Assembly: GCF_934772795.1 (NCBI RefSeq)
Contig: NZ_CAKVMR010000069.1
Span: 1 to 10,830, forward strand
DNA length: 10,830 nucleotides
Reading direction: 5' to 3'
Origin: an uncultured Holdemanella sp.
GTDB taxonomy: Bacteria; Bacillota_I; Bacilli_A; Erysipelotrichales; Erysipelotrichaceae
Below the pieces are notes generated by a model. It saw only the letters and a program-made list of their open reading frames with translations, was not told the origin of the DNA and did no database searches. The translations under genes and the position numbers were made by a program. The first letter of the stretch is position 1; every line of letters begins with the position of its first letter. Of this stretch, positions 6,911 to 10,830 are shown piece after piece.

Positions 6911-7714
6911 ATGAAACACAAAATTGTATTTTTCGACATGGACGGAACACTTTATCAAACCGAAAATGACATCATTCAAGAAAGTGCATTGGATGCCATT
7001 CAAACATTAAAAGATAAAGGATATATTGTTTGTGCGGCTACAGGTCGTCCTTTAAACCAGATGAAACTTATTTTACAACGCGTTCAATTTGATTTTTACG
7101 TATTGATCAACGGAAGCTATATATTAGACAAAGACTTTCAAGAAATTGGAAGTTATCCAATCTTACAAGAAAACGTTAATGACTTAGTTAATTTCAGCAA
7201 AAAATATGAAACGGGTCTAATGTTCCACTTTGGAGATGCCACATACATTTATAACAACTTCTACCCAATGTATGATTTCTGCAAATACTGTAATGTACTC
7301 GATTCATTATTCTATGATCCTAGTCAATCTTATCATTTAAGACACAAAGCCTTTAATGCCGTAGTCCTTACTAAAGATAAAAAATTAGTGGATCAATTCA
7401 TGGAATCCCACCCTAATTTAAGAAATGATCTAATCAACGTTAAAACCGATGGATTCTGCTTTGATATCTTCAATACGGATAACGATAAATCAAAAGGTAT
7501 TGAAATGATTCTAGAAAAAACAGGATTAACATGGAAAGATGCCATCTGTTTTGGAGACAGCACAAATGATATCCACATGTTAAAGAAAGCGGATATCGGT
7601 GTTGCGATGGGTAATGCGAGCGATTATGTAAAAAGCTATGCTAATTTTGCCACAACATCTACATACGATAACGGTATCTATAATGCAGTCACAAAAATAT
7701 TAAAAGACGAATAA
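6911..7714 (+). CDS. Cof-type HAD-IIB family phosphatase
   Basis: This is a predicted cytosolic, Mg-dependent phosphatase of the haloacid dehalogenase superfamily, subclass IIB (Cof/YidA-like), 267 residues long. All four catalytic motifs are intact: DMDGT at 9-13 (nucleophile Asp9, acid Asp11), Thr44 in CAATGR, Lys195, and GDSTND with Asp216 and Asp220. The C2B cap occupies roughly residues 80-190. Family members dephosphorylate sugar phosphates, flavin or PLP-type compounds; the substrate cannot be read from sequence. The ATG at 6911 is preferred to the in-frame ATG at 6905 because AGAGGT (6899-6904) directly abuts the earlier one and is six bases from the later one. It is the only plus-strand gene, placed where rpoB-rpoC is usually found. 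Confidence 0.9.
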   Translation: MKHKIVFFDMDGTLYQTENDIIQESALDAIQTLKDKGYIVCAATGRPLNQMKLILQRVQFDFYVLINGSYILDKDFQEIGSYPILQENVNDLVNFSKKYETGLMFHFGDATYIYNNFYPMYDFCKYCNVLDSLFYDPSQSYHLRHKAFNAVVLTKDKKLVDQFMESHPNLRNDLINVKTDGFCFDIFNTDNDKSKGIEMILEKTGLTWKDAICFGDSTNDIHMLKKADIGVAMGNASDYVKSYANFATTSTYDNGIYNAVTKILKDE

Positions 7715-7720
7715 AACATT

Positions 7721-7756
7721 AAAAGACATCATCCCCAATGAAATGATGTCTTTTTT
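7721..7756 (+). terminator. Rho-independent terminator of the HAD gene
   Basis: AAAAGACATCAT (7721-7732) and ATGATGTCTTTT (7743-7754) form a perfect 12-bp stem, with T continuing to 7756. It starts seven bases after the stop codon. The A-rich 5' arm could let it work weakly in the opposite direction too. Confidence 0.85.
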
Positions 7757-7802
7757 AGTATCATAATAGTATCATTTGAAAATATAACGATTAAACAAAC
7801 AG

Positions 7803-7834
7803 AAAAAAAGCCTCTATCCGAAGACAAAGGCTTT
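7803..7834 (-). terminator. Rho-independent terminator of rplJ-rplL with a UUCG tetraloop
   Basis: On the minus strand AAAGCCTTTGTC and GATAGAGGCTTT pair at all 12 positions (two G-U pairs) around TTCG closed by C-G, the exceptionally stable cUUCGg loop. A run of seven T follows. With the HAD terminator about 50 bases away it insulates the two convergent genes. Confidence 0.9.
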
Positions 7835-7854
7835 AATTACTTATTAAGCTTAAA

Positions 7855-8223
7855 TTACTTAATTTCTACAGTAGCTCCAGCAGCAACTAATTTTTCTTTA
7901 ATTGATTCTGCTTCTTCTGGAGATACGTTTTCTTTAATAGCAGCTGGAACACCATCTACTAATTTCTTAGCGTCAACTAATCCTAAACCAGTGATTTCAC
8001 GTACGGCTTTGATTACAGCAACTTTTGTTCCACCAACATCTGTTAATGTAACAGTTACTTCGCTAGGTCCTGCAGCTTCTTCAGCAGCAGCAGCTGGAGC
8101 AGCAACAGCAGCAGCAGCTACTACACCAAATTTTTCTTCGATTGCACTTACTAAGTCGTTTAATTCTAAAATTGTTGCTTCTTCTAAATAAGAAAGAATT
8201 TCTTCTTGAGTTAATTTAGCCAT
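7855..8223 (-). CDS. rplL: 50S ribosomal protein L7/L12
   Basis: L12 dimers form the flexible ribosomal stalk, bound to L10, and recruit EF-Tu, EF-G, IF2 and release factors. The protein is 122 residues, the normal length. It has an N-terminal dimerisation helix pair (about 1-33), an Ala/Pro/Glu hinge at 34-54, and the globular C-terminal domain with the factor-binding signature VAVIKAVREITGLGLVDAKKLVD at about 68-90. AGGAGG lies upstream of the ATG. The gene starts 22 bases after rplJ and ends the operon at a strong terminator. No defects are seen. Confidence 0.97.
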   Translation of the reverse strand: MAKLTQEEILSYLEEATILELNDLVSAIEEKFGVVAAAAVAAPAAAAEEAAGPSEVTVTLTDVGGTKVAVIKAVREITGLGLVDAKKLVDGVPAAIKENVSPEEAESIKEKLVAAGATVEIK

Positions 8224-8245
8224 TTTATTTTCCTCCTATAATTAA

Positions 8246-8785
8246 TTACGCAGCAGCTTCTTCTGTAGCTGGTGCTTCTTCTGTTTTTACAGATCCGTTT
8301 TCTTTAGCTTCTGCCAATGCTTTAACAGTCATAGCAAATTTGATAACTGGAGCATTTAAGCAAGATGCGAATTTAGCCAACATACCTTCTTTGTTAGGTA
8401 ATGCAGACAATTTTTGGATAGTAGCTTCGTCTACCATAGCTCCATCCACGATACCAGTTTTTAATACTAATGCATCATGATTTTTAGCGAATTTAGCTAA
8501 TACACGAGCAGGAGCAACTGGATCTTTACCAAATGCCAATGCGTTAGGTCCAACTAAAGTTTTTGCGAAATCTTCGTGACCTAATTTTTCAGCTGCACGA
8601 CGAGCGATTGCGTTACGGTAAACTTTGAATTCAACGTCTTCTTCACGCAAAGCACGACGAAGTTCTGTTACTTCCTTTACTGATAAACCACGGTATTCTA
8701 CTAATACAACACTACTAGCAGCTTCCATTTTTTCAGATAAGGCGATAACGTCAGCTTCCTTTTGTGCAAGGATGTCTTTGTTCAT
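8246..8785 (-). CDS. rplJ: 50S ribosomal protein L10
   Basis: L10 anchors L12 dimers at the stalk base beside L11. The chosen 179-residue form starts MNKDILAQKEADV and contains the conserved VVLVEYRGLSVKEVTELRR at about 27-45 and an rRNA-binding VEFKVYRNAIARRA near 52-65. The C-terminal half holds the L12-binding helix, then an acidic Glu/Ala-rich tail, which makes it slightly longer than usual. An in-frame ATG at 8806 would add seven residues but has no SD. The GAGGTGG motif about five bases ahead of 8785 fixes the later start. It is preceded by the L10 autoregulatory leader and co-transcribed with rplL. Confidence 0.96.
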   Translation of the reverse strand: MNKDILAQKEADVIALSEKMEAASSVVLVEYRGLSVKEVTELRRALREEDVEFKVYRNAIARRAAEKLGHEDFAKTLVGPNALAFGKDPVAPARVLAKFAKNHDALVLKTGIVDGAMVDEATIQKLSALPNKEGMLAKFASCLNAPVIKFAMTVKALAEAKENGSVKTEEAPATEEAAA

Positions 8786-8806
8786 TCGATCCACCTCTTC
8801 TTTCAT

Positions 8807-8932
8807 CTATTGTAACAATATTCAAAAGAAAAGCCCGCATCAAAGACGGGCTAATTGTGCAAAGTCAATGCATCATACCCTCGGTAACATGATTAAGCAT
8901 ACGCCGTTACTGTCTTTGGAATATTGATAACA
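8807..8932 (-). ncRNA. L10 leader (ribosomal protein autoregulatory element)
   Basis: The transcript region at about 8872-8920 carries the conserved L10-leader core: AAAGACAGTAAC, a small hairpin, TTAATC, then GTTACCGAGG, with GTAAC/GTTAC as the closing helix. In Bacillus subtilis the L10(L12)4 complex binds this element and regulates rplJL by transcription attenuation. Here a terminator hairpin follows at 8824-8852, as that model requires. The leader is also closed by a long-range pairing of CAATATTC (minus strand, 8926-8919) with GAATATTG (8823-8816). Family assignment is from remembered consensus; a covariance-model search would confirm it. Confidence 0.8.
8824..8852 (-). terminator. Attenuator terminator ahead of rplJ
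   Basis: On the minus strand AGCCCG and CGGGCT form a 6-bp GC-rich stem around a 9-base loop, followed by TTTTCTTTT. It lies between the L10 aptamer and the rplJ ribosome binding site, so it is most likely conditional. GA-GGGT, just after the aptamer at 8876-8882, can pair with AGCCC-GTC of the 5' arm and could serve as an antiterminator; that pairing is inferred. Confidence 0.75.
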
Positions 8933-8938
8933 ATCTGT

Positions 8939-8967
8939 AGTTTAATTTATTTTACTAGATTTGTCAA
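8939..8967 (-). promoter_or_regulatory. Promoter of rplJ-rplL
   Basis: On the minus strand a perfect TTGACA (8967-8962) and TAAACT (8944-8939, 4/6) are 17 bases apart. The -35 box directly abuts the rplA stop codon (8970-8968). The predicted transcription start is near 8932, which gives a leader of about 147 bases containing the L10 element. Confidence 0.65.
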
Positions 8968-9654
8968 TTACTTAACGATTTCAACGTGGATTCCAGGACC
9001 CATTGTTGTTGAAACTACTAAGTTTTTCATGTATGCACCTTTTACAGTTGTAGGACGAGCCTTAGCAATTGTATTGAAGATTGCATTGAAGTTTTCAACT
9101 AATGCTTCATCTGTAAAACTTGTTTTACCGATAGCTAAGTTGATGTTTCCTTCTTTGTCTACACGGTAAGTAACTTTACCTTTTTTGATTTCATCAATAG
9201 CCTTAGCAACATCCATTGTTACTGTACCAGTCTTAGGGTTTGGCATTAATCCTTTAGGACCTAAAACACGTCCTAAACGTCCTAATTGACCCATCATATC
9301 TGGAGTAGCTACTAATACATCAAAATCGAACCAACCTTTAGAGATTTTTTCGATAATATCTGCACCACCAACGAAATCAGCACCAGCAGCCTGAGCTTCT
9401 TTTTCTTTTTCGCCTTGTGCAACTACACAAACGCGTTGTGTTTTACCAGTTCCATTAGGTAATACCATTGCCCCACGGATTTGTTGATCAGCGTGACGAG
9501 GGTCTACGTTTAAACGGAAACTTACTTCAACACTTGCGTCGAATTTTGTTTTACTAGTTTCTTTAGCTAATTTAACAGCTTCTTCAATTGAATAAGTTTT
9601 TGAACGATCAACTAATTTAGCTGCTTCAGCATATCTCTTACTTACTTTTGCCAT
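8968..9654 (-). CDS. rplA: 50S ribosomal protein L1
   Basis: L1 forms the mobile L1 stalk that guides deacylated tRNA out of the E site, and is typically also the translational repressor of its own operon. The 228-residue length is standard. It shows the N-terminal MAKVSKRY, the DASVEVSFRLNVDPRHADQQ region near 39-58 that lies on the RNA-binding face, the family signature around LGRLGRVLGPKGLMPNPK near 124-141, and the conserved C-terminal MGPGIHVE. The SD AGGAGG (9670-9665) overlaps the rplK stop codon, and the spacing is 14 bases, so the two genes are likely translationally coupled. Confidence 0.97.
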   Translation of the reverse strand: MAKVSKRYAEAAKLVDRSKTYSIEEAVKLAKETSKTKFDASVEVSFRLNVDPRHADQQIRGAMVLPNGTGKTQRVCVVAQGEKEKEAQAAGADFVGGADIIEKISKGWFDFDVLVATPDMMGQLGRLGRVLGPKGLMPNPKTGTVTMDVAKAIDEIKKGKVTYRVDKEGNINLAIGKTSFTDEALVENFNAIFNTIAKARPTTVKGAYMKNLVVSTTMGPGIHVEIVK

Positions 9655-9668
9655 TATTGATGTTCCTC

Positions 9669-10088
9669 CTATTCAAATCCTTCAACCTTGATACCCATGT
9701 TACGTGCAGTACCAGCAACAATACGCATTGCAGCTTCTACATCGTTGGCATTCAAGTCTGGCATTTTGTACTCAGCAATTTCTTTTAATTGATCAACTGT
9801 AATTGTACCAGCAACTACTTTTTGATCTCCACTTGCTTTTTGTACGTTTGCTGCTTTTTTCAATAAGTTAGCAGCAGGTGTTGTTTTCAACACGAAATCA
9901 AAACTCTTATCTTCATAAGCAGTAATGACAACTGGAACAATATCACCTTTACGATCTTTTGTTGCATCATTGAAAGCTGTACAGAACTGAGGCATGTTGA
10001 TACCAGCACTTGCTAATGCTGGACCTGGTTTAGCTCCACCAGCTTGGAACTGCAACTTACAAACTTTTGTAACTTTTTTCTTGCTCAT
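9669..10088 (-). CDS. rplK: 50S ribosomal protein L11 (short proline loop)
   Basis: L11 binds the GTPase-associated region of 23S rRNA, the site of thiostrepton action, and helps sense stalled ribosomes for RelA. The protein is 139 residues with an N-terminal domain to about 68, a linker, and a C-terminal rRNA-binding domain with the usual MPDLNANDVEAAMRIVAGTARNMG ending. The N-terminal proline-rich helix is shortened: KLQFQAGGAKPGPAL lacks about four residues relative to the common AGxANPxPPVGPAL form. AGGAGG precedes the ATG. It is the first gene of the L11-L1 operon, behind a promoter and a probable L1-binding leader. Confidence 0.97.
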   Translation of the reverse strand: MSKKKVTKVCKLQFQAGGAKPGPALASAGINMPQFCTAFNDATKDRKGDIVPVVITAYEDKSFDFVLKTTPAANLLKKAANVQKASGDQKVVAGTITVDQLKEIAEYKMPDLNANDVEAAMRIVAGTARNMGIKVEGFE

Positions 10089-10114
10089 AAGACGTTCCTC
10101 CTATATTTTGTCCT

Positions 10115-10155
10115 ATGCTGTGGTAATACGAACAGTTACGCATTCTCCCACGCAT
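10115..10155 (-). promoter_or_regulatory. Probable L1-binding leader hairpin of the rplK-rplA operon
   Basis: On the minus strand ATGC and GTGG pair with CCAC and GCAT (one bulged A). Then comes an asymmetric internal loop of GAG against a single A, and an upper helix AATGCG/CGTATT closes an 8-base loop. Two short helices flanking an asymmetric purine internal loop is the general shape of the L1 target in 23S rRNA and in L11-L1 mRNA leaders. The hairpin ends about 26 bases before the rplK start. The identification with an L1 site is an inference. Confidence 0.6.
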
Positions 10156-10163
10156 GCCTATTT

Positions 10164-10192
10164 AATATACACCACTATAATCTGTGATGCAA
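10164..10192 (-). promoter_or_regulatory. Candidate promoter of rplK-rplA
   Basis: On the minus strand TTGCAT (10192-10187, 3/6) and TATATT (10169-10164, 5/6) are 17 bases apart. The A/T run at 10198-10212, which also forms the tail of the upstream terminator, could act as an UP element. The -35 match is weak, but the position, about 70 bases before the ATG and just ahead of the leader hairpin, fits. Confidence 0.5.
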
Positions 10193-10201
10193 GCGACTTT
10201 T

Positions 10202-10237
10202 AAAAAAAATTAGAGCAAATCATTGATTCTCTCTAAT
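10202..10237 (-). terminator. Rho-independent terminator overlapping the end of the hendecad-repeat gene
   Basis: On the minus strand ATTAGAG and CTCTAAT form a 7-bp stem, extended inside by AATCA/TGATT, and are followed by a run of T. The gene's TAG stop (10235-10233) lies inside the ascending stem. It separates this gene from the rplK promoter. Confidence 0.75.
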
Positions 10238-10673
10238 CATTTACATCCTCCTTCATACGAAGAATCGATTTCTTAAACTTATCCATCTTCTTCTGCGCTC
10301 TTTCATCATCATGATCATATATTTCACTTCTTAAATCCGATTGAAATTCATAAATATCCGACTGCATATCTGACCATACATCATATATATCCGATAAACA
10401 ATCTGACCAGTCATTGTAAGCATCCGAACTTACATCACTCCACACATCATAGTCTTCTGTATCATATGCATCCTTAATAATTCCATCATAATATATATCA
10501 TACATATCTTTTACAGTCTTATCATATATCTCATACAAAGCCTTACCCGCATCTTCATATATGTACTCATAGATGCCACTCAAATCTTTATACTTCACTT
10601 TATATGATGCACCTTCACTCATAATCAATTCAGCATATTTATACGCATACTCCCTCAATCGTATCGACAACAA
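10233..10673 (-). CDS. Uncharacterised acidic Tyr/Asp-rich protein with 11-residue repeats
   Basis: I do not recognise this protein. The visible product from a TTG codon is 146 residues, strongly acidic, rich in Tyr, Asp and Ser, with no signal peptide or membrane segment in the visible part. Residues 73-127 form five successive 11-residue units, three of them near-identical in pattern D-[AI]-Y-x-x-W-S-D-x-x-S. Hydrophobic residues recur at spacing 4-3-4, as expected for a hendecad coiled coil. The C-terminal 20 residues are basic and helical (KKMDKFKKSILRMKEDV). The start is doubtful: the TTG codons have only GGAG at a spacing of 0-3 bases, and the frame stays open 28 codons upstream to a TAG at 10760-10758 without ATG or GTG. 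The gene may therefore be 5'-truncated or start at an unusual codon. A clear terminator follows. Confidence 0.55.
   Translation of the reverse strand: MLSIRLREYAYKYAELIMSEGASYKVKYKDLSGIYEYIYEDAGKALYEIYDKTVKDMYDIYYDGIIKDAYDTEDYDVWSDVSSDAYNDWSDCLSDIYDVWSDMQSDIYEFQSDLRSEIYDHDDERAQKKMDKFKKSILRMKEDVND
10293..10457 (-). repeat. Five tandem 33-bp units coding for a hendecad repeat
   Basis: The units encode EDYDVWSDVSS, DAYNDWSDCLS, DIYDVWSDMQS, DIYEFQSDLRS and the degenerate EIYDHDDERAQ. The protein pattern is clear in the first four. At the DNA level the units are diverged, so this is an old duplication or a functional periodicity rather than a recent slippage. Confidence 0.7.
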
Positions 10674-10830
10674 CTCCGTTTGTTTTAAAGCATCATCGTA
10701 ATACGCCTTTACCTTATCTACATTTTTAGTATATGAATTATAATCTGTTCTATTAATCTACAATCGTGTGGTTGACAAATCCTTTATTTACGGGTATATC
10801 TAGTTCTTTCAAGGATCAAATGCCTTAATA
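10674..10830. other. Right-edge segment without an assignable gene
   Basis: No convincing gene start is visible. The frame of the 10233-10673 gene remains open to 10757. In another minus frame, a stretch from about 10814 ends at a TAA at 10756-10754 and could be the tail of an upstream gene (it ends VNHTIVD). On the minus strand TATAAT occurs at 10742-10737 without a well-spaced -35. On the plus strand TTGACA (10772-10777) and TATATC (10795-10800) are 17 bases apart and could be a rightward promoter. Confidence 0.3.

Noticed and set aside
7757..7775. Direct repeat AGTATCAT with an 11-base period between the two convergent terminators
   Set aside because: It is a short, AT-rich two-copy repeat with no associated structure; probably chance.
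7835..7860. AATTACTT repeated at the rplL stop codon and 18 bases downstream, around TTAAGCTTAA
   Set aside because: The short repeat in AT-rich DNA has no clear function; the terminator at 7803-7834 already explains the region.
8786..8806. Seven-residue N-terminal extension of L10
   Set aside because: There is no SD ahead of the ATG at 8806, while GAGGTGG is correctly placed for 8785, and L10 proteins normally begin at the MNK position.
1..10830. CRISPR array, IS element, tRNA or rRNA
   Set aside because: No regularly spaced repeats, transposase frames with terminal repeats, cloverleaf or rRNA segments were seen.

Overview
The window is a low-GC, standard-code Bacillota chromosome segment carrying two core translation operons. 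Strong AGGAGG ribosome binding sites, sigma-A-type promoters, Bacillus-like S12, EF-G and EF-Tu sequences, and an L11 with a shortened proline loop together suggest the Erysipelotrichia/Mollicutes side of the phylum. That placement is an inference from sequence character, not from a database search.

Almost everything is on the minus strand, so transcription runs from high to low coordinates. (1) 10233-10673 is an unrecognised acidic, Tyr/Asp-rich protein with about five tandem 11-residue repeats, no good start codon, and a stop codon inside its own terminator. (2) 8968-10157 is the rplK-rplA (L11-L1) operon, preceded by a promoter and a leader hairpin that looks like an L1 autoregulatory target. 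(3) 7803-8967 is the rplJ-rplL (L10-L12) operon. Its promoter abuts the rplA stop codon, and its leader matches the L10-leader attenuator, with an intrinsic terminator ahead of rplJ. (4) 6858-7756 is the only plus-strand gene, a Cof-type HAD phosphatase with its own promoter and terminator. It is convergent with rplL and divergent from rpsL. (5) 2356-6824 is the str operon rpsL-rpsG-fusA-tuf, with a strong UP-element-like promoter, a structured leader, a candidate internal tuf promoter and a terminator. (6) 894-2305 is metY, an O-acetylhomoserine sulfhydrylase, with its own promoter, an upstream inverted repeat and a terminator. (7) 125-856 is a YczE/YitT-type membrane protein gene broken by one in-frame stop. 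(8) At the left edge a promoter with phased A-tracts drives a leftward gene of which only the first codons are visible.

The ribosomal genes supply the L1 stalk, the L11/L10/L12 stalk base and stalk that recruit translation GTPases, two 30S proteins (S12 at the decoding centre, S7 at the mRNA exit side), and the two elongation factors that use that stalk. The usual rpoB-rpoC block between rplL and rpsL is absent; the HAD gene sits there instead. secE-nusG is also not found just upstream of rplK. I found no mobile element, CRISPR array, tRNA or rRNA. The most unusual items are the hendecad-repeat protein, the short L11 loop, the stop-interrupted YczE gene, and the set of cis-regulatory leaders.
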